From Entoloma clypeatum (lineage: Eukaryota; Basidiomycota; Agaricomycetes; Agaricales; Entolomataceae), in the NCBI GenBank assembly GCA_963565915.1, contig OY751490.1, positions 1,860,001 to 1,924,000 on the forward strand: a stretch of 64,000 bases of DNA. Reading direction: 5' to 3'. The stretch's first letter is position 1. Every line of letters starts with the position of its first letter. The notes beneath the pieces are model-generated. The model was not told where the DNA came from and ran no database searches. It saw nothing but the letters and a program-made list of their open reading frames with translations. Positions 11,748 through 23,785 of the stretch are shown piece after piece. Made by a program: the position numbers and the translations under genes.

Positions 11748-14700
11748 TCACTTTTCCCCAGTATCTTTCTGACCCCCACTTCCAGTACTCTCCCTCTTCC
11801 ACTTCCTAACTAACCCCTCCTTCCTCGCCCGATTCCTCTCCTCCCTTCTCCTCATCGCCGCCCCTTCCTCCTCCTTCAAGATCCCCACAACCGTCTTCGC
11901 GCCCCGTACGTCCTCCCTCGCATACAGCGCCTTCACAAACATCTTATACATCGGACGCACGTGCCTTTCAAAGGATATCCCCGACGGGAGCTTCGGAACC
12001 TCAAACGTAGAAGACGACGACGACGTCCCAAATGGCACTCCGTTCTCCCGACACCAATGCGACGATGCCGGGTACCCGCATCGCACCATGTGGTCAAAGA
12101 GTGCTCGCACTTTTTGCACAGTGATCGCCTCCCGCCAGCGAAGGATGGCCTTTATGACGATGTTAGTCGTGACACGATCTGGCACAAAGCCGTAGCTTTC
12201 CTCGAGCAATTCCTTGGTGCGCAGAATATGGCGAACGAGTCTTCCATTGCGCAAAATGTGCTGCTTCAGATCACCATGCAGGATGGTATTCCCGATGGAG
12301 GTCCTCGTTTCCTTATCAAGGTGGTGATAAAATCTTCCAAGGACTTTTCTCGCAGCGTAAGAACGATTGGCTCGGACTAAGATGTTCACCGCGTATTTCA
12401 CTGACGGCCCATCCGTTGGACTCCGTGCGAGTATGGGAACGATCTTGAGGGAATGAAAAGTCGAAGGTTTCTTCACATGAAAACCAACTGCGCGAGCCAT
12501 CGATTCTCTGCCAGTGCGCCGCCCCTCCCGCCGAATACCCATTCTATACACCATCTTTGCCTGAGCATGAGCATCCGCGCGAGCCAGGAGAAGCGTTATC
12601 TTGCGTCGAAAATCATCAGATGCACGAGTGCTCGACTTGGGCAATAATTGCAGTATGCGAGGTATAAGATGGATGTGACGATAACGGACTAGCGCACGCG
12701 CCAGCCTGAGGAACAACCTCGTCGTGAAAAAATTAGGCACTCGCGTGTGAATAGCCTCGACCAGGCTAACTGCTCTCGAGGGCCTACCAGAAGCAATCAT
12801 GATCTGGAAGCAAAAGCGAATCGGGTACTTCAGCTGTTTCGAGGGTGCGTGATGGGCGTATAAGCTCCACATCGCGTCCCCTAATGATTGAGCATGAGTC
12901 GGACCAATATTTTCGCGGCGTTCGTCACGGAAGATGCGGAGGATTGCACCAACTAAGCCTTCCAGCTGCGCACGCGAGAAGCCGGAGTAGTAGAGAAAAG
13001 GGAGAGCAAGGCGCCAGGCACTGGAGGTTGCGAAGCCCAAAGACATCCGATGGATAATAGCTGACGAGAATTCAACGTCATGCTTCTTTCCCAGAAGGTA
13101 TACCCCGTGTGCCGCAGAGACGTCGTAAGACAGGTAATGCCACATCAATCCCTCCAACACTTCTTTACGGCACCGTGCTCCCTGCAACTCCAAAGAAGAC
13201 AAAGCCACCTGCAAACTGTTCTTTCCACATGTCACCGAGGCGAAAACATATGCAAGACGCAGATCATTCGCTTGAATCCTTTCAACACCGCCGTCGGCAC
13301 TTCCAATTTTGAAGAGGCTGTTGGCGACACAAAATCGAAAGCATCCTTGGACCAATGGTTCATCCAAGATTTTCGCACCGATGCGAAAAAAGGCCGCAGT
13401 TATGCCACGGGTAACGTTAATTGGTCGTTCCTTGTGAAGGGCTTCAGCTTCCTTCCAAGAAAGCCATATAGGACGTATAAAGTCTTGCATCTCTTTTCTC
13501 GACTCTGGTGCCGATATCACGTCGACGCCCGCAAGAGTCTGGTCCACTACGGCTAATAAAAACACAGTTCGCCAGTCAACAGATTCTGCATCCATTTGCG
13601 AGACTGTGGCGACGCTACCTGCAGGTGTCTCTGGTGACTTGCGTATGATGAGAAGCAGAAAGCTCCACCACCGCGCGTCAGGTGAAACGGCTGAAACAAA
13701 TGTTGATAACGCCTGAGCGGAGGCCCATTGACGAACATCGCGAGGGAAAGTGCCGGGAGGGGAATGACTTGGGAAAACCACGTTATCCAGGGACGAACTG
13801 AGGTCTGAGATCTTGAGAGCCACGAGCTTGGGACGCTTTGAATTCGCATCAAAGACTTTGGAGGCGGACGGCGCGCCGACATTCATCGAGACGCGGGTGA
13901 CGACCATCGAGAGTATGCGTTCTTTGTGCTCTGGCGTCAGATCTTGACTGTGCTTTAGTAATACCCTCCAGAAGATGTCAGTGATCCTAAAATGGAGGTT
14001 GGGATACAGCTCGAGGATCTTGCAGATGCGCAAGACGAGCTCTGACACGAAGGTTAAGTGGAGGAGGCCGTCGAAGTACGGGACATGAATCTCTGGATCG
14101 GGGGAATGGCGCCATATTCGTAGGTATTGCATCTTCGCCTGGGAGAAGGCACGTAGCCTGGGATCATCTGGACAATCACAAATGAGATGAGTAATTATTT
14201 AAAAAATTCATCCTCGTACTAGGCTCAAGTGGTTCTTGGGTCGCGGGAACCATTTTTGCAAGTTGCGCGCGCATAATCCAGTAACGATCCGTGCCATTGA
14301 GAGTCTTCATCGAGCGCTCCTTCTGTCGGGAAATATCCAAGACGGTGGGCCAATACGTCTCGAAAGCTGTTTCCTCTGCGTGCGGAAGTAGTTTGCTAAA
14401 ATATATACAGGGGTTTCGCGGTGATGGGAGTGAGAGGGTGCCGAGAAGGCAAAGCAGCTCCGTAAATTGCTTTGATGACAGGCGGTCTAGTTGGTGTCGT
14501 GTCTTTAGAGATTGATAAAGACATATCAGGGAATGTGCCGTGAACTTTGGGGAGTGGGATGCAGGTGAATTCGTTTGTGAAAGGAAGCGGGTGAGGACCG
14601 TGAATGGGTCGTGAGGGAGGGCTTCTGTGTGTGTATTAATATTGGCTATGGATGAAGCAGTTGTTGGACTGTCTGTAGTCACAGGTATACAGGACCCTAA

Positions 14701-15015
14701 TCGAGATTCTACATGGGTGGAAAGCGCAGTTTGAAGGGGCGGAGCCTGGCGTTGCCTTGACGTGTTCACCACAGATGGGATTCTCCCAATATTAATAGTC
14801 CGTAGGACCACAAGTTTCGAGGACGCATAGTTCACAGTCGCAGAACCCTTGAGTGGTCTGCGAATGACGCGGCCAGAGGAGGTGACCCTACTCGAGCAGC
14901 TAGTTGATGTTCCAAGTGTCTCGTCATAAAAGACAGGTACGCACAGAGGGGACCCAGTTATGCTGGTGCGGAGTCCGTCCAATTCTCGGACGGTCGTCTG
15001 GCACCATCGCAACAT
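11748..15015 (-). CDS. Large helical-repeat-like protein, possibly mitochondrial (PPR/TPR-like)
   Basis: Two exons, 15015-14220 and 14167-11748, joined by a 52-bp GTACGA...CCAG intron. Phases fit (796 + 2420 nt) and give 1071 residues. The junction reads PLEPNDPRLRAFSQAK. The N-terminus (MLRWCQTTVRELDGLRTS) is basic and Ser/Thr-rich as in mitochondrial targeting sequences. Most of the rest looks alpha-helical, with spaced segments such as RSYAARKVLGRFYHHL, TTNIVIKAILRW and KVRALFDHMVRCGYP. The last two resemble fungal pentatricopeptide repeats. The C-terminus is strongly charged (MRRREERNRARKEGL). I infer an organelle RNA-binding or translation factor, but I cannot name the family with certainty. 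Confidence 0.75.
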
Positions 15016-15534
15016 TCCATGGCATAGAGAGTGTCTGAGCAGTTCGCGTCACGGGTATAGTGCCGTCGCTGCTACCCAAGAGTTTTCTTACCACCCTTGA
15101 AAATTAGACAGGCAGTATTGCTACCGCTACGTTAGAAGATATGAATTTGTTTTCAGTAAGGGAGCGGGACGCACACTCACCGAACAAGCTGTCCAGATGG
15201 TTGCACTATAGTACACTGAGGAAGTGTCGGAAAGTGCCGCCAGCTGAGCTCGAACTTCAAACTCTACTATGATTCCCACGCTCAAGATACACAGAAAGTC
15301 TGTGAGCGGTTGAGATCACCTTATCCACAACTGTCTGCCTTGAAATATCCATTGGCACCTGCGGGTAAGGCACCGTCGTTGATGGCGTCGGCCAGAGTAC
15401 TGACAAAGCTGCGCAGAGGTCAATAGGGAGGCTTTTAGTTATTTTTTGAACCTTCAACAAAACTCAAGTACGTCTGCTACTCATCGAACTCGAATGTCTG
15501 ATGAACCGCCTGGAGCAGTTTACCAAATTTTACA
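15016..15534. other. Divergent promoter region
   Basis: It lies between the 5' ends of the helical-repeat gene and the P0 gene. The frames inside are short and not conserved. A pyrimidine-rich stretch typical of ribosomal-protein leaders was not obvious. Confidence 0.4.
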
Positions 15535-16766
15535 ATGGGTGCATCTCGCGCTGATAAGGAGATTTACTTTACGAAGCTCAAGGAGCTCCTCATCAAGTAT
15601 CGTAGGTCGTGTTCCTTATGATGTTTTGTTCAGCTAATTGGGTCTTCTTAGCCTCCATCTTCTTGGTCAATGTTGACAACGTCGGCTCCAACCAGATGCA
15701 CCAGATCCGTGGCGCTCTCCGCGGGAAAGGTGTTGTCTTGATGGGCAAAAACACCATGGTTCGCCGTGCACTGCGCACTATCCTCGCCGAGTTCCCTCAA
15801 TTCGAGCGTCTCCTCCCCCACGTCAAGGGTAACATCGGGTTCGTTTTTACCGAGGGAGACCTCAAGGAAGTCCGTGACATCATTGTCGCCAACAAGGTCA
15901 AAGCCCCTGCTCGTGCTGGTGCCTTTGCCCCCAAGGACGTCATAGTTCCTGCCTCCAACACCGGTATGGAACCCGGCAAGACCTCCTTCTTCCAGGCCCT
16001 CGGTATCCCCACGAAGATCGCCCGTGGTACCATTGAAATCGTGTCCGACGTGAAGGTCGTGACCGCTGGTACTCGTGTCGGACCATCCGAAGCGACGCTG
16101 CTGAACATGCTGAACATCTCGCCGTTCACGTACGGAATGACTGTTGTTCAGATTTTCGACTCCGGCAATACGTTCTCCCCCGAAGTTCTGGACGTTGATG
16201 AGTCAGAGCTCATCGATCGCTTCTTGTCTGGTATCAAGACGATCGCTGCCATCTCTCTGGCGATCAGCTACCCCACCCTTGCCTCCGTTACTCACTCCCT
16301 CGTCAACGCATACAAGAATTTGATTGCTGTTTCTCTCGCTACCGAGTACACCTTCGAAGGCTCTGAAAAGGTTCGTTCTTTTCACTGCGTCTTGCTCTGG
16401 GGTCCGTGCACCGAAGTTGCGTGCTTAGACACCATATGATTATAATATCAACACACTGAAAATACTGAGCATCTCAAGGATGCAGTGTTGATTATCGCCT
16501 AAACTATGATGGATTGTTACTGATCTTTGTATCTATGTCACAATACTCATCCTTTGTCCGAGCAGGTCAAAGATTATCTTGCCAATCCCGACGCGTTTGC
16601 CGTTGCTGCTCCCGCTGCTGCTGATGCGCCCGCTGCTGCTGCTGCTGTTGAAGAGAAGCAGGAAGAGAAAGAGGAGGAGTCGGACGATGACATGGTAAGC
16701 CATACTTGTGGATATGCTCCATCTGATGCTAACTTGACCATTTAGGGCTTCGGTCTGTTCGATTGA
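15535..16766 (+). CDS. RPP0: Large-subunit ribosomal protein P0 (uL10)
   Basis: Four exons: 15535-15601, 15652-16370, 16566-16694 and 16746-16766. All use GT-AG introns and give 311 residues, the normal size for eukaryotic P0. It starts [15 protein letters not shown]. The rRNA-binding part includes [15 protein letters not shown] and [11 protein letters not shown]; the stalk part is followed by an Ala-rich hinge and the acidic tail EESDDDMGFGLFD, encoded by the last tiny exon. P0 anchors the P1/P2 dimers to form the ribosomal stalk that recruits translation factors. The last codons are split off by a short intron right after the Met of DDDM. Confidence 0.97.
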
Positions 16767-16971
16767 ATGTAGCACTTTTGTGTAGTATAAGAGAGAACTG
16801 ACGAGTGTGATCTTTTGACGTGAACTTGGCGTGTTCTGAGAGACGAGTTCTTCCGAAAGACGTCGAACGTTGGTGGTTCGGTTGGAGTCGCTTGAAGTTG
16901 ACGCAGCATCATCCGATAATCACTTTCCGAATTGGGATTGGATACCATGAATTCGAGCCTCGGGTTGACAG

Positions 16972-16979
16972 TATAAATA
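16972..16979 (+). promoter_or_regulatory. TATA box of the TPS1 gene
   Basis: TATAAATA, 65 bp upstream of the TPS1 ATG, in the short space after P0. Confidence 0.55.
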
Positions 16980-17043
16980 CGATCGGGCGTCCCATACTCC
17001 CCCCATCGTCGCGATTTTACCCATCGACTGCCGGTATCGCACG

Positions 17044-18932
17044 ATGGCCTCTGCACAAGGCGGTCACCTCATCGTTGTCTCCAACCGTCTCCCCATAACT
17101 ATCAACAAAGACGCCAATGGCGAGTACCACTTCAAGATGTCCTCGGGAGGGCTCGTATCCGCCCTCTCCGGCTTCAAAAAGTCCCTCAACTTCACCTGGA
17201 TCGGCTGGCCAGGCTTCTTCATCCCTCCCAAGGATCGGCCCCTCGTTGACAAGCGTCTGATGGAGGAGTACTCCTGCCAGGCCGTCTACCTCGATGATGA
17301 CGTCGCCGATCGCCACTACAACGGGTTCTCGAATTCCATCCTCTGGCCCCTCTTTCATTACCACCCTGGAGAGATGAACTTCGACGAGGAGAACTGGCTC
17401 GCCTACCGCCAGGCCAATATGCGGTTTGCGGAAGCAGTGCTCCAACAAGTCACCCCCGGCGCAATGGTCTGGGTCCAGGACTATCATCTCATGCTCCTAC
17501 CAATGCTCCTGCGTGGCCTTTTGGACGGGACAGGCGCTGGCGACTTTACGGTAAATGAGTTTTCAAAGATTACGGAGGGGATAGAAGGCGAGGCGTCGTC
17601 GTTGGAGTCGCCGATCCCCGGAGTGAAGATAGGATATTTCCTACATACGCCATTCCCTAGTAGTGAGATCTACAGGTATGTTTCTTGTTATCTCATTTAT
17701 TTTCTGCGCGGTTCAAGGTCGTTAATCATATCTTGGAAGAATATTGCCCGTACGGAGAGAGATCTTACTTGGAGTCCTATACTGCGATTTGATAGGTTTC
17801 CACACATACGACTACGCCCGCCACTTCCTGTCATCATGTACCCGCATCCTCGGTCTCCCTACTATGCCCAATGGAGTCGAGTTTGGCGGACGTCTCGTCC
17901 ATGTCGGGACATTTCCGATCGGAATAGAGCCTGCATCGTTCATTGATGTCCGTCCGCTTTCCCACCTTACATGCGCCTTCTTCTCACTGACTTTCACCAT
18001 ATGCACAACCTAGAACCTGAAGCGCGAGGCTGTGCAGAATCGTATCACCCAGCTCGAACAACGGTTCGGCGGCGTGAAGGTTATCGTCGGTGTTGATCGT
18101 TTAGATTACATCAAGGGTGTTCCACAAAAGCTGCATGCGCTCGAACTTTTCCTCACCCAACATCCAGAATGGATTGGCAAGGTCTTCACTCACCATTGCC
18201 TTGTCCTGATCCCTCGCTGACCTACGGACGTCCATCCAGGTCGTCCTGGTTCAGCTCGCCGTCCCCTCACGGCAGGACGTCGAAGAATATCAGAACTTGC
18301 GCTCTACAGTCAATGAGCTGGTCGGCCGCATCAACGGTCGTTTTGGCACGGTCGAATTCATGCCAATCCATTTCATGCACAAGAGTTTGAACTTTGACGA
18401 GCTATGTGCACTGTACGCTGTCAGTGACGTCTGCCTCGTGTCCAGTACACGCGACGGCATGAACCTGGTACGTCTTTAGAGCTTCCAACTTGCGATCAAC
18501 CTCACCCCTTTACAGGTATCCTACGAATACATCGCCTGCCAACAAGAGCGCCAAGGCGTAATGATCCTGTCCGAGTTCGCAGGGGCCGCGCAGAGCCTAA
18601 ATGGGTCGATCGTTGTTAACCCTTGGGATTCGCAGCAGGTCGCTGACGCGATCCACGAGGCTGTGACCATGGACGTCGGGACGCGCGCAGAGAATCACCG
18701 CAAACTATTTAAATATGTCAACAAGTACAGTGCTGCGTTCTGGGGGACGAGTTTCATAAAGGAAATGGAGAAGATCGAGGTGGAGGGAGGTGGTGCCCCT
18801 GGGCGCGAGGCCGAGTCGGTGGAGAGGTTCAAGGAACAGGCAGTGCTGAACCCCAAGGCTGATGATCCGGCCCCTGCAGGCGATGGGACTGCGTTGGTAG
18901 ATGGGGTACCGCCTACGCCTCAGGTTGTCTGA
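17044..18932 (+). CDS. TPS1: Trehalose-6-phosphate synthase (GT20)
   Basis: Five exons: 17044-17675, 17740-17947, 18014-18181, 18240-18467 and 18516-18932. All phases fit; 550 residues. It joins UDP-glucose and glucose-6-phosphate to trehalose-6-phosphate in the cytosol, the first step of trehalose synthesis for stress tolerance and glycolytic control. Conserved parts in order: SNRLPIT, GGLVSALSGF, WIGWPGFF, WVQDYHLMLLP, FLHTPFPSSEIYR, GVDRLDYIKGVPQK and the C-terminal loop DGMNLVSYEYIACQ. There is no fused phosphatase domain, so it is the small catalytic subunit type. The C-terminal tail (about 60 residues) is acidic, Pro-rich and likely disordered. Two introns use unusual donors, GTCCGT after exon 2 and GTCTTC after exon 3, both supported by the family alignment across the junctions. 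Confidence 0.97.
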
Positions 18933-19811
18933 TCATTCAGCTTATTCTCTCCTTTCCATATTCTCTGTTGCGGATGCAGGTTTGTCGTTTGATTATATGT
19001 TTCTTTATTCTTCGATGTATTCGAATGAGGCCGATATAACTAGACTGTACTTTTATGTAGAGGGCGCCGGATGAGCTTTGTTTATCTATACCAATTATAG
19101 GTACGAGATGGGTGAAGTTCCGGCCCGGATAGGTGGGCGATGACGAGAAAAGGGTTGATCGACGGCCACGTTGATGTAGTACATACAGCACGTTCGGACC
19201 CGATGGGAACTCATGTCTATCTAACTATCGCAACCGCAGATTGCCATGAACAAAAAAATTCCAAGGGGAATGCTTGCACTGCCTGTTTCATCCAAAGCAC
19301 TTCATAGTTCAGTCATTGATTAAGGGGTGTCTGTCAATGAGCTAGAGCATGGAGGATGATACCTACACGGCAAAGAGAGTTCCCTTGCGCTCTGGCTCTT
19401 GGATTTGAAACTTTGAACGGAAACAGATCGCATATAACGGGGAGTGGGATGTACCGACGTCAAAAGGGAATTGAATTTGTCTCGCTGTGAAGCGCTGAAT
19501 GATGCTTAGCATCTTGAAGCCGAAAACTACACGCGTGGAGGCGGCAGATTTTATGCAGGTGAAAAAACAAAACGGAAAGATTATTCTCATGTGGACGAGT
19601 TCTTCCGTCAACGAAATTCCGGGTGATCATTGAGGCCCGACTTGGCCCGACTTAGCCAAGTTGGAAGAGCCGAAACATTTTGTTAGGCGGGGAAATCCGG
19701 CCAAGGGGACATGAGTTTGAAGGGCAGAATGGCAGACTTGGAATCAGAGGAATGAAATGCATGGAGATACAGCTTAGTGAGACTCGAAGGTGTCTTGAGT
19801 GAAGCGTACAA

Positions 19812-20057
19812 TCAACTCTTATCCCCAAGGATATTCTTCAAAGGCGACGTCCATCTTAATGCACTGAAGACCGTCATTGCGCGGCGTGGATGAACATGTT
19901 GAGAGCAGCGAACCTCACCCTTGAGCCAAATTGGAAATTCTAACCTTTTCGGGATGTTACTTTCGACGATTGGAGGACAAGGATGTTGCAGCGTGAGGCC
20001 GCCTGCGAGGGACAATAACACCAGGAGACAAAGGCTGCCGAAAGCGAACACCGTCAT
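19812..20057 (-). CDS. Possible secreted small protein, first exon or remnant
   Basis: 81 codons. Residues 1-23 (MTVFAFGSLCLLVLLSLAGG) look like a signal peptide, and a TATA-like CATAAATA lies about 35 bp upstream of the ATG. The rest (PCPPIVESNIPKR, then less regular sequence) is not recognised. It may continue through introns that I could not define. Confidence 0.25.
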   Translation of the reverse strand: MTVFAFGSLCLLVLLSLAGGLTLQHPCPPIVESNIPKRLEFPIWLKGEVRCSQHVHPRRAMTVFSALRWTSPLKNILGDKS

Positions 20058-20494
20058 CTCCCGGGCGACACGCGTTTGTCGCGCGACGCGTATTTATGCC
20101 AGCCCAGCGCCACAGGGTCCGAGCGCCAGACCCGCAGTATATCCCACAAGGAATCGCTTGACAAAATATGTTCCGTGAGCCCTGAAACGGTCAAGGTTGT
20201 CGTGTGCAGGCGCGCAGCGTGCAGGAATCTGGGAGCTTAATATGAGGATCATGTGGAATTGCTGGGCATGTAGATCTACATAGCAGAGTGAGCTGTAGCG
20301 GCGTCCAATAGTTAATGCAAATGACTCTGTGCCGCCGAGCGAGGCACCCGTTGACGATGTTTTTGACATACCATGAGACGTCGAATAATTCAGTCAGGGG
20401 CACCTCATTCCTTGCACGGTGTCATATGTTTGAATGGGGTTGCTCGGTCTGGTGGAAGGGGTCCGAGAGTCGACCCTCGACAAACACGTTAAAT

Positions 20495-20526
20495 TTGCGT
20501 CTGCGTCAGGTCTGGCGCAGACGCAA
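20495..20526. repeat. Perfect 11-bp inverted repeat (hairpin)
   Basis: TTGCGTCTGCG and CGCAGACGCAA are separated by 10 nt. The arms are perfectly complementary and GC-rich. The function is unknown. Confidence 0.6.
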
Positions 20527-23174
20527 GGGACAAGTAATAACAGAGCTAAATTATAACGGTGGTCAGGAATGAGAATTGTAGGACGTCGACGTTCGGCTCA
20601 TCATGGTGTTGGCCTCACCAGTCCTGATCGCACATGAGCACTATCTATTCCGATCAGATAAGAAGTTATGTGCTGCTTGAGGTCGCAACTGATCTAAGTT
20701 TATAAATGTCACTTCTCCATCCGCGAGGAGTAGTTTTGGGCTGCATAAGTAATGGGAGAGAAGGCCACGCGAAGAAGACCGAGCGTCCCGGCCAGATCGA
20801 TCCAAGGAGACCATCTTGATATCTATCAATCCAGCACCCGCACCGCCGTAAAGCTAACCTGTCCTGATGTGAAAAATCACCGGAGTCAGTCAGGCGGGGA
20901 AGAGTAAAAATGAAGCATCAGTGCAAAAGATGCCGCTTTGAGTTCGCAATCAGGTTGAGGTTCCCCCACGCGATTTGAAAATCGTGGGCGGCAGGGCACC
21001 GCAGGTAACTTGCGTAAGTGCTGAATGCTGTTTCGTTTCATGAGCACAAATATGCCAGGACGCGGACCTAATTGGCAAGGGTTTGAGCCACGGAAACCTT
21101 TTGCAGGAGTCCGGAAAGAGTCATTCCATTGTGTCAAACAGAAAGCCAGGCACAAGTAATGGAGTTATGGTCGGTAGCAATTTCAAGTACCTTGAATGGT
21201 TTCGTGTATATCGAGCCGGAAGACACTGCCTCAGGCTAGTTCGCTGGAGTCGTTCAGCTAAGCAACTGGATGGAAGACGTCAGGCAAATGATTGAGTATA
21301 TAAAGAAAATAGACACTCTTACCTTGAGGCGAATGTAGTGAGATCTTATCTTCGCCATTGTTGTCGGAGATGCAGCTAAAAGGGGGTCGTTTCCGGCATG
21401 CGGTTTCAGCGAACGACATATTACAAGGAAGCGCCACAATCTCGAACGTTACACTTGCATCGTGCTTGCAACAATGGAGTACGAACAAGCACGATATTCG
21501 CTCGAGGTTCAACGGCACCACGCAAATTTGGCTTCATGTAGAAGGAATAGCCTGGAGTGAGCCAACATAGGAGGGATTAGTATTGGCATGAGTTGAAAAC
21601 ATTTGTCATTTTCGGGGTACGCCAAGATTATTTCGTGTATGGTGGATCAAATTGGTATTGGCATTGTGCCCATTTGTGCTTGTCTAATGGGGAACAAGAG
21701 GGAGACTTGATTAGTATCAATAGCTCACCATGGCAAAAGGAGGCCAAGGAAATCCGGCGACGCCCAAAATCTGGGTTCGGGCGGTCAGCAACAGAGATAG
21801 CGCTTTCATGGCTGTGCGCACTGCGCAGCACATCCGAGCATCGGGACGATAGCCGATAATAGATGGGCGATGAGCTCCTGACGCTGTGCTCAAGGTCGTT
21901 CGCAGACTTGCAAGCAAAGAAGGATTCTAGAGATAAAATGTTTGACCTCGTAGTATCACTTCGCTAGTGGAAGAGTGAGCGGCGTTCCGAAATACGAGTG
22001 TTACTTGAATCCGTTCAGAAATGCGTACCTTCAGTAACGTTTCCAAAGCGATCCGACCTGATGCTTAATAGGGTGTTTGGATCATGCGGTCACATACGAG
22101 GATTTTGAAGTGCTGAAGATATGCGACTGGACCAGCGTGCTCTTCGGCTGACGTGGAAGATATGTGGGATTAAGAAGTAATCATAACTGCTTCCTCCCGA
22201 CTTCTCAAGAATCTGGCGGCCCGGAATGAATGTTGAGTGTCAATGAAGCAGGGATGACCCGACGATCGCGGGAAAAATATTCACCACCTTGGAACATTCG
22301 AAGATCGTTCAGGAAATCCGAAACGACGATATCCCAGCCAAAGCGTGTGCGCCTACCAAATCAACATCAGTCTGGCCGCGTGTAACGTCCCAAACGCATC
22401 TGTTTCTGACCTGTAAAAACCAAGCGGAAACCTTCTGGCTGGGATAACCAAGGGATAATAGGAGCACAACAGTCGTTGAGGATCAGTAGAATTGAGGACA
22501 CTGTCTAAGAGCATATCTTGAGCGTGTGCGACCCCATATTGGGATCGTAGATCTGACTTTGCCAATCCTAACAGATCGATCGGTAAAGGCTGTACAGATC
22601 AGTTGATCGAGATAGTGGGTGATGCGCAGTTTAGTGTTGGCATGAGGTAGTATCATGGCCAAGTTCAATTTGGTGTGCAACCCAAAAGGCACATGAATGC
22701 TGTCGCGGTCGCGTGAACACCTTCAGGCGCACTGGGCTGTCATCAGGCAATGAGGAAGACTAACTTACCGCAAAACATGAGGCGGACTCCAAGTTTACAA
22801 ATGACGTAGAGGACCCTGGCAGCAACTGAATAATGCCAAAAGATACAAGGTGAAGACGAGGCATCATTAATGGAGGTGGTGGGTGTAACCAACGATCCTT
22901 AGAGCCTTGACGAGTCTGCGGTCGTGCGTACACAAACGGAAAATTTGTTCTTGTTCGGGAGTTTACGCCGGTAAATAATGGGCGAGACTGGAGAATTGTG
23001 CGACAAGTCTATTAGCAGGCTCAATGTCGCCTTCGGGAAATCACGAAAGTTAGAGCGCGGGATGGCCCAGCATAGGTACAGCATATCTTGGCAACTGGAC
23101 TCGGCACGGCCCATCGCCAGAGCCAGACGGTATGACAGATGTTCCGGATCCATTGACCAGATCTTTTAATGAAG

Positions 23175-23705
23175 CTACGGGTATTTCATGGCGCTAGGAG
23201 GTTCAACGCTGGCGTATAGTCCCGACGTGGCGTCGAAAAGAGCATGTCGGATAGAATATAAGTCGGAAAGCGAAAACACGCAAGAGGTATCGTAAAGCAG
23301 GTTGGGACGCGCCAGTCCTTGGCGGGAATAATTTTTCTGAGTCGTCGCGCCTTTTGCACCGCATATCGCAGCAGGTAGGCCGCCGACCTTTGTCCAAGGA
23401 GAAAACTCCTGAACTGCGGTAATGCCAGCTTCCCAGACCGGCGAAGGTAATTCTTGGATGTCATTCCAACAAGAATGGGCCGGGTGCCGAGAAGTAAGGT
23501 AGTCATGAAATACCCTCATTGTGGAGTCGATGACGCAGAAGCGGGGGGTGCGGGTATGGTAGGGTGGATTCAGACATTTGCGTAAAGACCCGTGTGTACA
23601 TGGCGGACAACCGTCACTGCCAGTAGATGAGTGGAATGGGGGAGGCCCGACGAGTCCACGCCTAGAATACATGGCTTGGCGCTTAAACTTATAAAGGCTT
23701 GCCAA
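23175..23705 (-). other. 176-codon open frame of uncertain status
   Basis: It starts MASLYKFKRQAMYSRRG and runs without a stop to 23175, but a second long minus frame overlaps it at 23186-23506 and neither resembles a known protein. It lies just upstream of, and divergent from, the calcium ATPase. It could be a remnant. Confidence 0.2.
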
Positions 23706-23730
23706 CCAGAGTGCACAGCCTCGCTCATCT

Positions 23731-23738
23731 TATATAAG
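23731..23738 (+). promoter_or_regulatory. TATA box of the calcium ATPase gene
   Basis: TATATAAG, 55 bp upstream of the ATG at 23786. Confidence 0.5.
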
Positions 23739-23785
23739 AGCTGCATTGGTTCATTCCAAGGAATCCGCTTCGGCCCAGCACGGCC

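Larger units (their letters stand above)
18933..23730. other. 4.8-kb stretch without a recognisable gene
   Basis: Many short open frames on both strands and none that could be joined into a known family. The best candidates are a signal-peptide-like start on the minus strand at 20057 and a 176-codon minus frame at 23705-23175. It may contain decayed genes. No LTRs, poly-A tails or long repeats were seen. Confidence 0.45.

Noticed and set aside
11961..12380. 139-codon plus frame with a poly-Arg stretch
   Set aside because: Antisense of the 1071-residue protein.
22899..23153. 84-codon minus frame (MDPEHLSYRLALAMGRAE)
   Set aside because: It reads like protein at first sight, but I could not join it to neighbours or match any family such as P450.
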